Shown: positions 17,102 to 26,781 of the stretch, piece after piece
How the letters are laid out: each line of letters opens with the position of its first letter
How positions within the stretch are numbered: position 1 is the first letter of the stretch
From: Flavobacterium hibernum
GTDB taxonomy: Bacteria > Bacteroidota > Bacteroidia > Flavobacteriales > Flavobacteriaceae
NCBI RefSeq assembly: GCF_000832125.1
Contig: NZ_JPRK01000007.1
Location: 396,804 to 460,803, forward strand
Length of the DNA stretch: 64,000 bases
Direction of reading: 5' to 3'
Notes under the pieces: generated by a model
The model's input: only the letters and a program-made list of their open reading frames with translations
Databases searched by the model: none
Told to the model about the DNA's origin: nothing
Translations under genes and position numbers: made by a program

Positions 17102-20098
17102 TTATTTTATAATGGCTTCCTGAATTATTTTCTGGATGTCTTCTCGAATTTTTCCTTTAGCAAGTTTATTTCCATCATCGCCAACATTAGGAAAAGTTCT
17201 GTTGGATAAAAACACATAAACAATTTCAGTTTCCGGATCTACCCAAGCTATATCTCCTGTAAATCCTGTATGTCCAAAACTAGATTCAGAAACGCAGGCA
17301 CAAGTTGGGCCATCTTTGCCAATTCTTTTATCAAAACCTAAACCTCTCTGAACGCCTTGATCTTTGTAATAGCAAGTATTAAAAGCATCAAATGTTTGCT
17401 CAGAAAAATATTGTTTATTACCGTAATTTCCTTTTTGTAAATACAATTGCATCATTTTGGCAACATCCATTGCATTCGAAAAAATTCCTGCATGACCTGC
17501 AACTCCGCCTTCCATAGCGGCCGCCATATCGTGCACATAACCCTGAATAAGCTGATGTCTAAAATAAGTATCAATCTCTGTAGGAGCAATGTTGTTTTTG
17601 TCGAATTTGTTTAGCGGATTGTACAAGGTATTATTCATACCAAGTGTGCTGAAAAAATTCTGCTGACTCAAATCTTCTAGTTTTGTATGCGTTTTTCTTT
17701 CCAAATATTCTTTTAAGATGATAAAAGTAAAATCACTGTATTTGTATTCTTTTTTTAGTGATAACGGACTATCTGCAATGATTTTCATGATCGTATCGTG
17801 ATAATCATCTCTAATAAATAAACTATCTGCGACTTTCGTCGAAAACTTAGATTCGGCTATTTTACGATAATATTTAGCCGAAGGTTTTCCGTCACTGTCC
17901 AAAGTTGCTTTGTAAAACGGAATCCAAGCCTGAAGCCCTGCATAATGTGTTAGTAAATCTTTAAAGCTGATGTTTTCTTTGTTTGTTTTGGCAAAAAAAG
18001 GCACCATATCTTTTAGTTTAGTATCTAGTGTCACTTTATTTTTATCGTACAATTGCATTACATTTGGCAATGTCGAGATCATTTTTGAAATCGAAGCGAC
18101 ATCATATAAATCTGAATTTGTAACTTTTCTAACATTATCATAGGTTTGATAACCGTATGATTTCTGAAAAATAACGCTTCCTTTTCTAGCTACAAGAACT
18201 TGCATTCCGGGAGTCATTTTGCCATCAATTGCTTTTTGTGCAACAGCATCAATTTTAGATAAAATAGCCGGATTCATATCTACATTTTCAGGCATTGTAA
18301 AAGCCAAGCGGTTTAATTTTTCGGTAGATAAACCATCGTTTACACTAAAACTGGTATTAATTGATACCGGTAATTTTCCTTTTGCTCCAATTGCTCCAAA
18401 TAACAATTCTGCCGAAACTACCTGACTGATACTTGAATTTTGGTAAGAAACGACTAAACCTTCGATATCATCAAAATTTGTGATTGGCAATAACGAATAA
18501 GGTTTTGTAAAAATATCTAAAATCACTTTGTTGTGCTTTGCAATTTCTTGCAGCCAAAGCAATTCTGTATCTGTAAAGTTTTGTTTCTCCCACGTTTTAT
18601 TCAGTTTATGAAAACCAATAATTACGGTGTCATAATTTTTTAATTCGTTGTTGAGACTTTCAAGATTGGTGTTCGATACTTCTGTAACTTCAGTATACTT
18701 TTTTAAAGCGGTTACAAAAGTGCTGTTTACATCGTCACCCAATTTTACATAGGCAATTTTTTGATCTAAGTTTTTGATAGGAAGTATTTCCTTTTCATTT
18801 TTTAAAACTGTAATCGCGTTTTCATACAACTTATAATGCAATGCATCATTTTTTGACGGATTAAGATCGTTGTAAATATTTACCATATTAATAGGCTTGT
18901 ACTTGTTTAATCCCGCTTTGAATTTGTAATGCAATATTTTTTTTACGGAGTGCGCCAAACGTTCTTCGGTAATGGTACCATCGGTATAGGCTGCTTCGAG
19001 TTTTTCGACTGCTACAGGAACATTTTCCGGACAAAGTAAAATATCGTTTCCGGCAAGAATTACAGCTATTTCCAGTTCTCCCGGCGGTTTAAAATTGCTT
19101 GCGCCTTTCATAGCTAAACCATCGGTAAAAATTAAACCTTCAAAGCCTAATTCTTTTTGAAGTAAGTTGGTTACGATTTCATAAGATGCTGAAGAAGGAT
19201 AATTGGGTCTTGGATCTAAACTTGGAATACTAAGATGTGCCACCATTACAGAAACCAATCCTTCATCAAACATTCGTTTGTATGGATATAGCTCAACCAA
19301 CTCTAAACGCTCTTTAGAAAAATCGACAAGAGGCAATGCTTTATGCGAATCTGTCGAAGTGTCTCCGTGTCCGGGAAAGTGTTTTCCGGTACTAAAAACG
19401 CCTTGACTTTCTACACCTTTCATCAAGGCAATGGCTTTGTTGCTTACATTAACTTTGTCTTCGCCAAAAGAACGATTACCAATAATAGGATTTTTAGGAT
19501 TGGTATTAATATCTAAAACAGGAGCGAAGTTAAAGTGAAGTCCAATTCGCTTGTTTTCGCTAGCGATATTTTCTCCCACTTTCTCAATTAAACTCAAATC
19601 CTGAATGGCACCCAAAGTCATATTCCACGGATACGTGTAAGTTGAGTCTAATCGCATTCCTAATCCCCATTCGCCGTCAATTGCAACAAACAAAGGAACT
19701 TTTGCTTTTGATTGATACAGGTTTGTCAATTTTGCCTGACGAACCGGACCTCCTTGAAAAAAGATTACGCCTCCTACTTTGTAGTTTTGAACTAAATCAT
19801 TGACTTGTTTGGTATGAAGTGAATCTTTGTTAGAATAGGCCGAAATCATGAACAATTGACCAATTTTTTCACGAATGGTCATTTTGTTGTAAATGCTGTC
19901 AACCCAAGCCGTTTCGCGATCTGTATCTTTGAAAAAAGTTTTTTTCTCTGCTTTATCTTTAGCGCTGTAAACAACGGTATCTTTTAAAGGAATGTCTTTT
20001 TTTGAATCTGTAACTGCATTGTTTTTTTTAACAGCACAATTGGTGATTAAAATTATAAGTGAGGCGTATAGGCTAATTTTTATGAAGTAATTTTTCAT
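17102..20098 (-). CDS. Lipoprotein fusion: GH3 beta-N-acetylglucosaminidase (NagZ type) plus serine beta-lactamase-like domain
   Basis: The start is set at 20098, where a lipoprotein signal begins (MKNYFIKISLYASL to ITNC, Cys21); the frame runs 15 codons further upstream without a signal. GH3 domain: the NagZ motif KHFPGHGDTSTDSH is intact, with an Asp in IFTDGLAMKG as nucleophile candidate. The GH3 C-terminal domain follows. The last 370 residues are a serine hydrolase/class C-type domain with SISK, KYSDF and HTGFTG. NagZ removes GlcNAc from muropeptides; the second domain may act as a peptidase or amidase on the same substrate rather than as a resistance enzyme. It should be anchored in a membrane facing the periplasm or surface. 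Gene order places it with NamZ and MurQ. Confidence 0.9.
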   Translation of the reverse strand: MKNYFIKISLYASLIILITNCAVKKNNAVTDSKKDIPLKDTVVYSAKDKAEKKTFFKDTDRETAWVDSIYNKMTIREKIGQLFMISAYSNKDSLHTKQVNDLVQNYKVGGVIFFQGGPVRQAKLTNLYQSKAKVPLFVAIDGEWGLGMRLDSTYTYPWNMTLGAIQDLSLIEKVGENIASENKRIGLHFNFAPVLDINTNPKNPIIGNRSFGEDKVNVSNKAIALMKGVESQGVFSTGKHFPGHGDTSTDSHKALPLVDFSKERLELVELYPYKRMFDEGLVSVMVAHLSIPSLDPRPNYPSSASYEIVTNLLQKELGFEGLIFTDGLAMKGASNFKPPGELEIAVILAGNDILLCPENVPVAVEKLEAAYTDGTITEERLAHSVKKILHYKFKAGLNKYKPINMVNIYNDLNPSKNDALHYKLYENAITVLKNEKEILPIKNLDQKIAYVKLGDDVNSTFVTALKKYTEVTEVSNTNLESLNNELKNYDTVIIGFHKLNKTWEKQNFTDTELLWLQEIAKHNKVILDIFTKPYSLLPITNFDDIEGLVVSYQNSSISQVVSAELLFGAIGAKGKLPVSINTSFSVNDGLSTEKLNRLAFTMPENVDMNPAILSKIDAVAQKAIDGKMTPGMQVLVARKGSVIFQKSYGYQTYDNVRKVTNSDLYDVASISKMISTLPNVMQLYDKNKVTLDTKLKDMVPFFAKTNKENISFKDLLTHYAGLQAWIPFYKATLDSDGKPSAKYYRKIAESKFSTKVADSLFIRDDYHDTIMKIIADSPLSLKKEYKYSDFTFIILKEYLERKTHTKLEDLSQQNFFSTLGMNNTLYNPLNKFDKNNIAPTEIDTYFRHQLIQGYVHDMAAAMEGGVAGHAGIFSNAMDVAKMMQLYLQKGNYGNKQYFSEQTFDAFNTCYYKDQGVQRGLGFDKRIGKDGPTCACVSESSFGHTGFTGDIAWVDPETEIVYVFLSNRTFPNVGDDGNKLAKGKIREDIQKIIQEAIIK

Positions 20099-20160
20099 AG
20101 TATTTTTTTTTGGCGATAGAGATTTTATTTTGCTATAATCCATTAGGTATAATTATTTTT

Positions 20161-20303
20161 AACACATAGAATCATAGATTTTGTAAACTTATAAAAGGCG
20201 TTTCACTTGTATCAACAATCCCGAAGCCTCGGGACTCTATATGTAAGAAACTGGTTTCTTTTTGTTTTCTTCTACACATCTAAAAGCTATGATCCTATGT
20301 GTT
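20161..20303. repeat. MITE-like palindromic element, copy 2
   Basis: A 143-bp element with imperfect 18-bp terminal inverted repeats (AACACATAGAATCATAGA at 20161-20178; partner at 20286-20303, two mismatches). It has the same orientation as the copy at 11002-11132 by its AAAAGGCGTTTCACTTGT segment. Its centre carries a separate 16-bp palindrome (20219-20234) missing from copy 1. It lies between the symporter gene and the NagZ fusion. Confidence 0.85.
20219..20234. repeat. Short palindromic repeat nested in the MITE-like element
   Basis: TCCCGAAGCCTCGGGA, a near-perfect palindrome whose exact reverse complement occurs at 21963-21978. It interrupts the middle of the larger element. Confidence 0.7.
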
Positions 20304-20371
20304 TAATTATTTTTTTTGCTAATTATTCCCAATGGTTTTTATGCTTTTATTTCTAATGATTTAGGAATACT

Positions 20372-21877
20372 TTAAAAACTTATTTTATTGCTGCTTTTTG
20401 AACTTGTCAGGAATAATCCCAAATACGTTATTAATCCGTTTAAGAGTATTAATTCGTTGTCGAACACGTAACCTGAAAATAGTACTTTCGAATTTTCGTT
20501 GATTAAATAGGTGAAGAAAGGAGATAACAAACAAATTAGTGGAACTAATTTGTCGCTCACATTTCTTGATTTTTGGAACAATCCAAAAGCATACAATCCT
20601 AATAATGGACCATAAGTATAAGATGCAACTTTAAAGATCATTCCAACAACAGAACTGTCGTTGATGGTATTAAAAATAATAATCACGAAGAATATCAATG
20701 CCGAAAAACTAATGTGTACAATATGTCTTGTTCGAACAGTATTTTTCTTGCTGTTTTCGGCTTTATCCATGCCTAAAAAGTCTACACAAAAAGAAGTCGT
20801 TAAGGCTGTTAAAGCCGAATCTGTTGTGGCAAAAGTTGCGGCAATAATTCCCAGTAAAAATACAATTGCCGGAATTGTCGCTAAATGATTTAAGGCGATT
20901 TCAGGAAAAAGTAAATCGGTTCTTGGTTTGCCTGTAATTAAATCAGTTGGAATCGCGATTCCGTTTTTATTTGCATAAATGTACAATAGCGCACCAACAC
21001 TTAAAAAGAAGATGTTAATAATTACAAAGATTCCTGTAAAGGTAAACATGTTCTTTTGTGCTTCACCAATGTTTTTGCAGCTTAGGTTTTTTTGCATTAA
21101 ATCTTGATCTAAGCCTGTCATAGCAATAGTTACAAACATTCCGCCTAAAATCTGTTTTGCAAAGTGAAATTTACTTCCGAAAAAATCATCAAAGAAAAAT
21201 ATTTTAGAATAGTTGCTGTTTTTTACTTCTTCGAATGCGCCAATTGCACTTAAATCCATTCGGTCGCAAATAAAATAGATCGTAAGAAAAACCGATGTTA
21301 CTAGAAAAAACGTTTGTAAAGTATCTGTAATAATAATGGTTTTTAATCCGCCTCTATAGGTATAAGAGAATATTAGAATTAAGGAAATCAACACGGTAAA
21401 AGCAAACGGAATATGATAAAAATCAAATACAAAACGCTGTAAAACTATTACAACCAAATAAAGCCTGAACGCAGAACTTACGGTTCTACTAATTAAGAAA
21501 ATAGATGCCGCAGTTTTGTAACTGTAAAAACCCATTCTTTGCTCAATATATCCGTAAATAGAGGTCAAGTTCATTCTGTAATACAACGGCAAAAGCAATT
21601 TTGTAATTACTATAAATCCAAGTGCATTCCCCAATACAAATTGAAAATATTTGAATTGTTCACCGCTTGGAGCGCCTACTTCTCCGGGAACAGATATAAA
21701 AGTTACTCCGGAAAGAGCTGTTCCTATCATTCCAAAAGCAACTAAATACCATTTTGAGTTTTTGTTAGCCGTAAAAAAAGCGTCATTTCCGCTATCTTTT
21801 CGGCTCACTCGATGTGAGATATAGAATAAAGTCCCGAAATAAATGATGATTAGGATTAGAATTGTACTTGGTGTCAT
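20372..21877 (-). CDS. Sodium:solute symporter family transporter, probable MurNAc/amino-sugar uptake
   Basis: The 501-residue product is a hydrophobic protein with about 13 membrane segments and SSS-family signatures (YFGTLFYISHRVSR at the N-terminus; GMIGTALSGVTFISVPGE; GGLKTIIITDTLQ near residue 190). SSS proteins import sugars and sialic acid with Na+. It lies between murQ and the NagZ fusion, as a MurNAc transporter of this family does in Tannerella forsythia as I recall it, so MurNAc or a MurNAc-containing sugar is the inferred cargo. The substrate cannot be read from sequence alone. Confidence 0.85.
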   Translation of the reverse strand: MTPSTILILIIIYFGTLFYISHRVSRKDSGNDAFFTANKNSKWYLVAFGMIGTALSGVTFISVPGEVGAPSGEQFKYFQFVLGNALGFIVITKLLLPLYYRMNLTSIYGYIEQRMGFYSYKTAASIFLISRTVSSAFRLYLVVIVLQRFVFDFYHIPFAFTVLISLILIFSYTYRGGLKTIIITDTLQTFFLVTSVFLTIYFICDRMDLSAIGAFEEVKNSNYSKIFFFDDFFGSKFHFAKQILGGMFVTIAMTGLDQDLMQKNLSCKNIGEAQKNMFTFTGIFVIINIFFLSVGALLYIYANKNGIAIPTDLITGKPRTDLLFPEIALNHLATIPAIVFLLGIIAATFATTDSALTALTTSFCVDFLGMDKAENSKKNTVRTRHIVHISFSALIFFVIIIFNTINDSSVVGMIFKVASYTYGPLLGLYAFGLFQKSRNVSDKLVPLICLLSPFFTYLINENSKVLFSGYVFDNELILLNGLITYLGLFLTSSKSSNKISF

Positions 21878-21962
21878 TTTATAGCTTTATTGGTTTGGTT
21901 AGTGAATTATACAAATCAGGTCGAAATAGTTTTTTTTCTTTATCAAATCGAACCGGTTTTTA

Positions 21963-21978
21963 TCCCGAGGCTTCGGGA
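21963..21978. repeat. Short palindromic repeat TCCCGAGGCTTCGGGA
   Basis: Exact reverse complement of the 16-bp palindrome at 20219-20234, here free-standing between murQ and the symporter gene. Stem TCCCGA/TCGGGA. Confidence 0.65.
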
Positions 21979-22057
21979 CTGTTAGGTTTCTGTTGAAGTT
22001 TAAAGAGATAAAACTTGATTGGTATAAATCTATAAAAGATTTTAAAGAGTTTGTGGG

Positions 22058-22885
22058 TTAGACTTCCAGATTTTTATTTTCGGCAAGTAAAACTGCTCTT
22101 ACACTTTTGTGTTTTTTGAGTAATTCAGAAGCTTTTTTCTCGTCGATTTTAAGTTCTTCAACAATCATTTCGACACCTCTTTGGACCAGTTTTTTATTAG
22201 ACAATTGCATGTCGATCATTTTATTACCATATATTCTGCCAAGTTTAATCATAACTGAAGTTGAGATCATGTTTAAAGCCAATTTTTGAGATGTTCCGGC
22301 TTTCATTCTTGTACTTCCTGTAAGGAATTCTGGCCCTACAATTAATTCGATAGGATGATCTGCTTGTTTAGAAATAAGGCTTGCGCTGTTGCACGAAATA
22401 CTACCTGTTGCAATATTGTTTTCTCGTGCTTTTTTTAATCCGCCAATAACATATGGAGTGTTTCCAGAAGCAGCAATACCAATTACTACATCTAAACTCG
22501 AAATGTCGTAAGCAGATAAATCTCTCCAGGCTTGATCAATATCGTCTTCGGCATTTTCTACCGCTTTTCTAATAGCTGAGTCGCCACCAGCAATAATCCC
22601 AATAATCCAGTTGTCGGGAACTCCAAAAGTAGGCGGACATTCTGAGGCATCAAGAATACCAATTCTTCCCGATGTACCTGCTCCAATATAAAATAATCTT
22701 CCGCCAAGTTTCATTTTAGAAACAATAACATCGACTAATTTTTCAATATTAGGAATTTGTTTTTCAATTATATCGGCTACTTTTTTATCTTCATTATTAA
22801 TACTTGTAAGTAATTCATTTGTGCTCATTTTATCTAAATTAGAATAAAGAGATTCACGTTCTGTATCTGGATTTACTTTTGACAT
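22058..22885 (-). CDS. murQ: N-acetylmuramic acid 6-phosphate etherase MurQ
   Basis: The 275-residue cytoplasmic protein has a SIS fold with the MurQ signature IGAGTSGRIGILDASECPPT (residues 68-87). E82 matches the catalytic glutamate of E. coli MurQ (Glu83), and a second acidic patch AVENAEDD near 108-115 is also conserved. MurQ splits the lactyl ether of MurNAc-6-P, giving GlcNAc-6-P and D-lactate. It follows a NamZ gene (50-bp gap) and precedes an SSS transporter on the same strand. Both products have a likely user on the divergent arm: the NagB/PIG-L fusion and a D-lactate-dehydrogenase-like protein. Confidence 0.94.
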   Translation of the reverse strand: MSKVNPDTERESLYSNLDKMSTNELLTSINNEDKKVADIIEKQIPNIEKLVDVIVSKMKLGGRLFYIGAGTSGRIGILDASECPPTFGVPDNWIIGIIAGGDSAIRKAVENAEDDIDQAWRDLSAYDISSLDVVIGIAASGNTPYVIGGLKKARENNIATGSISCNSASLISKQADHPIELIVGPEFLTGSTRMKAGTSQKLALNMISTSVMIKLGRIYGNKMIDMQLSNKKLVQRGVEMIVEELKIDEKKASELLKKHKSVRAVLLAENKNLEV

Positions 22886-22935
22886 TTCTATTTGATTTTT
22901 TTTATTTTAATTTTTTTTTGGGGACAGATTAACTG

Positions 22936-24135
22936 TTATTTATAAAGTAGATATTTTATGCGCATTTTTTTGAATGCTTCTAAATCCTTCGTCCAGCTTT
23001 TTCTAATCATTTCTTCAGAAGTTCCGCTTTCAATTTGTTGTTGTAATTTTTTTGTTCCGGCCAATTTTGTAAAAAAGCCATTAAAGAATTTCGTTTTATC
23101 ACTTGTATTTTGATAGGCTTTGAGAAGCCATTTTAGCTCCAATTGTTTCAGTTTTGGGTAAGCTGTTAAGTCTTCTCCAAAACATTCTTTGCCATTGTAT
23201 AATGGATCTTTGGCACCAAAATTTGGTTTAGGAGTAAAAGTAAAATTAGTTTTTGCTAAAAAGGGAGAACCATAAATTTGAAATTGTTTTTCAGTTCCTC
23301 GTCCCATACTTACATTAGTTCCTTCAAATAAACATAAACTCGCGTAAAGATTTATAGATTGATCGTTTGGTAAATTTGGAGATGGTTTAACAGGTAAACT
23401 GTAATCCATTTTTCTATTATAATCAAGACAAGGAATAACGGTTAGTTTGCATTGAATGCCATCTTTAAGCCATTTTTCTCCATTGACCATTTGTGCATAT
23501 TCGCCAATAGTCATTCCGTGAAGTAACGGAATAGGGTGCATGCCTACGAAACTTGTAAATTCTTTTTCTAAAAGAGGTCCGTCGACAATGCCACCATTTG
23601 GATTTGGTCTGTCAAGAACTATTAGCGGAACGCCATTTTCTGCACAAGCTTCCATTACATAATGCAAAGAAGAAATGTAAGTATAAAAACGTGCACCAAC
23701 ATCTTGCAGATCAAAAATCATGACATCGATTCCTGCTAATTGTGCAGCCTTTGGTTTTTTATTGTCTCCGTAAAGAGATATAATCGATAAACCGGTTTTT
23801 GGATCTTTTCCGTCAACAACATGTTCACCTGCATCGGCAGTTCCTCTAAATCCATGTTCCGGAGCAAAAATGGTTTGAATGGCAATTTTTTTCTCTAATA
23901 AAAAATCTACCAAATGTGTTTTGTTCGATAAAATTCCGGTTTGATTGGTAACAACTCCAACTTTTTTATCTTTTAGTAAAGGAATATATTTTTCGAAATT
24001 ATCAGCTCCTGTTTTAATTTCATTACTGATACCAATGATTTTATTTTTAATAATTTCTGTTGATGAATTTGCATTCGATGCATTCGAAACAATTAAAAAT
24101 AGAATAAAAGTGATTTTTTTAAAGGATTGAAACAT
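22936..24135 (-). CDS. NamZ-type exo-beta-N-acetylmuramidase (DUF1343/GH171), copy 1
   Basis: The start is taken at 24135, where a signal peptide begins (MFQSFKKITFILFLIVSNAS); the frame extends 25 codons upstream without a signal. The DUF1343 core carries VVTNQTG, the APEHGFRGTADAGE motif with the conserved Glu-His pair, DLQDVGARFYTYISS and VLDRPNPNGG. B. subtilis NamZ (YbbC) founded family GH171 and releases MurNAc from non-reducing ends of glycan strands. It should act in the periplasm, directly before murQ, giving MurNAc for uptake. A clear paralogue lies at 43173-44315. Confidence 0.88.
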   Translation of the reverse strand: MFQSFKKITFILFLIVSNASNANSSTEIIKNKIIGISNEIKTGADNFEKYIPLLKDKKVGVVTNQTGILSNKTHLVDFLLEKKIAIQTIFAPEHGFRGTADAGEHVVDGKDPKTGLSIISLYGDNKKPKAAQLAGIDVMIFDLQDVGARFYTYISSLHYVMEACAENGVPLIVLDRPNPNGGIVDGPLLEKEFTSFVGMHPIPLLHGMTIGEYAQMVNGEKWLKDGIQCKLTVIPCLDYNRKMDYSLPVKPSPNLPNDQSINLYASLCLFEGTNVSMGRGTEKQFQIYGSPFLAKTNFTFTPKPNFGAKDPLYNGKECFGEDLTAYPKLKQLELKWLLKAYQNTSDKTKFFNGFFTKLAGTKKLQQQIESGTSEEMIRKSWTKDLEAFKKMRIKYLLYK

Positions 24136-24231
24136 AATACAAAAGTTTAAATTAAGCTTAATAAAGGAAAAAAATGAAATAGAATAATTAAATCGAACCA
24201 CTTTAATCAAAAAGTGGTTCGATTTTTTAGC

Positions 24232-25134
24232 TTATTTATTTGTTATGAAAGTAACAGATGGGGCATTGGATGTTGCAGTTGGTATTCCGCCGATAATTCC
24301 TCTGCAATAGATTGTGTAAATTCTTCCTGCTCTAGGTACAAAAGCAGTATTTGCGGGTGAATTGGCAAGGTTTGCAATTGTTGTTCCTGTAGTTGTTCCT
24401 GGAACATTTGTTGGAGAACCTGCAACACGAACCTGCAATTGATATCCTCTTGTGTCTACTGGGTCTTGTGGCTCAATAGCAATGTATTTTTCGTTACCTC
24501 CCTTAAAAGTTACATTTCTGTAAGTGTAAACTTCTTTTGTTGTAACTGGTGTTGCGCCAATGGTTGATGTTTCTTTAAGTAATCCTAAATCATAACCTGC
24601 TGGTGCCGAATTGCTGATAACATTTATAAAACGAATATAGGCTTTAGTTTTGTCTAAATCAGCAACAGTTAAATCATCGTTTAGTTGATATAGAGAATAT
24701 ACCGGCGGTGTAACAGACGGCGGTGTTGATACTAAGAAACTAGTATAATATTTTCCTGTTTCTGTAGTAATATTTCCATTGAAAATAGTAACTGCAGGAG
24801 TTACAGGCGTCAAAACACTCAAAGGTTGTGTTCCTGGTTTCATCAAAACATAATTAATTGGCACTGGATATTGAGCTCCATAATTCATGCCAACTGGCAC
24901 TCCAGTTGTAACACTTACAGCCGAAATTTTTTCAGTTCCTGTAAAGTAATTAATTTGAAAATTAGTTCCATTTGGACCAACAGCTGCGTGAACAAATTTT
25001 ACGTTAGAAGCATTTGCAATTCCGTCTTTACTCTGATATGGAGTCTGGTCGTTTTCGTCGCCGCAGGATGTAAATGCAAGTACTCCAAGTATTGGAATAA
25101 TTGACTTTTTTATGGTGTTAAATATATTTTTCAT
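24232..25134 (-). CDS. DUF4397-type surface lipoprotein following SusCD
   Basis: The 300-residue product starts with a lipoprotein signal (AFTSCGDEN, Cys24), followed by two beta-rich repeats (VKFVHAAVGPNGTNFQINYF and AYIRFINVISNSAPAGYDL) of the DUF4397 type. No catalytic motif is visible. It lies 26 bp after the SusD stop, the place where surface glycan-binding lipoproteins (SusE/F-like) are usually encoded. A glycan-binding role is inferred from position only. Confidence 0.75.
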   Translation of the reverse strand: MKNIFNTIKKSIIPILGVLAFTSCGDENDQTPYQSKDGIANASNVKFVHAAVGPNGTNFQINYFTGTEKISAVSVTTGVPVGMNYGAQYPVPINYVLMKPGTQPLSVLTPVTPAVTIFNGNITTETGKYYTSFLVSTPPSVTPPVYSLYQLNDDLTVADLDKTKAYIRFINVISNSAPAGYDLGLLKETSTIGATPVTTKEVYTYRNVTFKGGNEKYIAIEPQDPVDTRGYQLQVRVAGSPTNVPGTTTGTTIANLANSPANTAFVPRAGRIYTIYCRGIIGGIPTATSNAPSVTFITNK

Positions 25135-25160
25135 CTAATAGATTTTTAGTTTTTAAGAAA

Positions 25161-26771
25161 TTAATTTTTAGAAAACCACATTTCTTGAGTATGGTAATCT
25201 ACCTTATCTGCTCCAATCGCTTTTAAAGCATCAAAATTCCAAACATATTCTGAGTTAAATCTCGGACGAACTCTGTATGGTAAATTTCCATTATTGTCAA
25301 CAAATAAACCTCCGTTTGGTAAAAAACTCATCGTCTTGTAAACATCTGTATTATAATGATATTTACGCAAATCTGTCCAAGTTTCTAACATTCCGTAACC
25401 AAATAAAGCTACATATTTTTGAAGCATAATCTGGCTGATAGTCAAGTTTGCAGCTGTTGGAACAATATTTACATTGGTTAAGAATGCTGTTTTTTCAGCA
25501 GCTGTAATTGTCGATGTAATAGGGAAAATTGTACTTACAACAGTATTCGTATTTACAAAATCGATATTGGCGTCAATTGCTTTTTTGTAAGCATCTAAAG
25601 CCATGGTTTTGTCTCCTTTTATAAAAGCAGCTTCAGCTTTAATAAATTGAATTTCTGAATACGTCATTAAAGGAAAATTCGCTTTATCTCTAAAAAGATA
25701 TCTTCCTGGAGTTGCAACAGTTCCCGCAGCATACGTTCCATAAATATTTGGAATTCTGCTTACGTTTGTTGCAACTGTAGAAGCTGTAGTATTTAATGGG
25801 TTTCCATTAAAAGTATATTTACTCGGATCTGGATTTGCAGCAGATGCTGGAGCTAATTCAGATTGACCTACAGAAGGTGCCAAAACTCTAGAGATTCTAG
25901 GATCTTTTACACCAAAAATAGTTCCGTCCATTGTTCGCACAGCAAAATCAGTTTGACGGTAAGTATTGAAATTATTTCTTCCAGGGCCGTAAAAATTAAT
26001 GTCTGTAGAAACAGTTCCGTTGTATCTAATTAAAGCATTGTCGGCATTAGAAGCCAATGATTTATCACAGTATTCAATTACTTTATCTGCGTTGTAAGAA
26101 GCTTTATTGATTTGATTGTTTAAGTTTCTAGCCAATACTCCATAAGCAAACTTAACCCATTTAGAACGGTCTCCGCCGTACATTTTATCTCCTGGAGCAG
26201 TATAAGTCTGAGAAACATTTCCGTCTGTACGATTTAAATCTGTTAGACCTTCATTCAATAAACGAATCACTTCAGCATATACTTTTTCCTGAGGAACATA
26301 ATCAAAAGAAAGACGCGAAGTAAAAACTTGATCAAAATCGATTAATTCTGAATGATAATCTGTGGCAACCTGCCAAGTCCAAGCTCTAATAACTTTTGCG
26401 ATTCCAGTAATATCATGACGCTGTTCCGAAACTGCTTTTTCTTGTAATTTGGTTAAGTTTAAACCAATAGCAAAATACGCCATTTTCCAGATTTCACCAC
26501 CTGTATCACTATTTGATTGATATCCAAAACGATCCCATTCACTTCCTGCAGCACCAGCTGTAGCAGTACTAAAATTTTGAGTGTATCGTCCTAAACATCT
26601 GTTGTCAAATTGTAATCCTACAGCCATTTGCTGTTCAATTGGAGGCATTAATGCTGGTGCCGAAACATCAACAGGAAAACTTGGATTTACGTTTATATCT
26701 TCTAAGTCGTTGCAAGAAATCATTGTGGCTACAAGACCTAATGCGGCTATATATGTTTTAATATTTTTCAT
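25161..26771 (-). CDS. SusD/RagB-family lipoprotein (peptidoglycan/amino-sugar locus)
   Basis: The ATG at 26771 gives a 536-residue lipoprotein (MKNIKTYIAALGLVATMISC, Cys20), starting 10 bp after the SusC stop. The mature N-terminus (NDLEDINVNPSFP) and the C-terminal SEIQFIKAEAAFIKGD helix belong to the SusD-like_2 type. It should form the lid over the SusC barrel. Gene order SusC-SusD-DUF4397-NamZ-MurQ suggests that the bound glycan contains MurNAc, but binding-site residues cannot be assigned by eye. Confidence 0.92.
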   Translation of the reverse strand: MKNIKTYIAALGLVATMISCNDLEDINVNPSFPVDVSAPALMPPIEQQMAVGLQFDNRCLGRYTQNFSTATAGAAGSEWDRFGYQSNSDTGGEIWKMAYFAIGLNLTKLQEKAVSEQRHDITGIAKVIRAWTWQVATDYHSELIDFDQVFTSRLSFDYVPQEKVYAEVIRLLNEGLTDLNRTDGNVSQTYTAPGDKMYGGDRSKWVKFAYGVLARNLNNQINKASYNADKVIEYCDKSLASNADNALIRYNGTVSTDINFYGPGRNNFNTYRQTDFAVRTMDGTIFGVKDPRISRVLAPSVGQSELAPASAANPDPSKYTFNGNPLNTTASTVATNVSRIPNIYGTYAAGTVATPGRYLFRDKANFPLMTYSEIQFIKAEAAFIKGDKTMALDAYKKAIDANIDFVNTNTVVSTIFPITSTITAAEKTAFLTNVNIVPTAANLTISQIMLQKYVALFGYGMLETWTDLRKYHYNTDVYKTMSFLPNGGLFVDNNGNLPYRVRPRFNSEYVWNFDALKAIGADKVDYHTQEMWFSKN

Positions 26772-26781
26772 AGTCAATTAA

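Noticed and set aside
17102..20098. A dedicated antibiotic-resistance beta-lactamase
   Set aside because: The SxxK domain is fused to NagZ, lies in a cell-wall-sugar locus and resembles the general serine-hydrolase family; a resistance role cannot be claimed.
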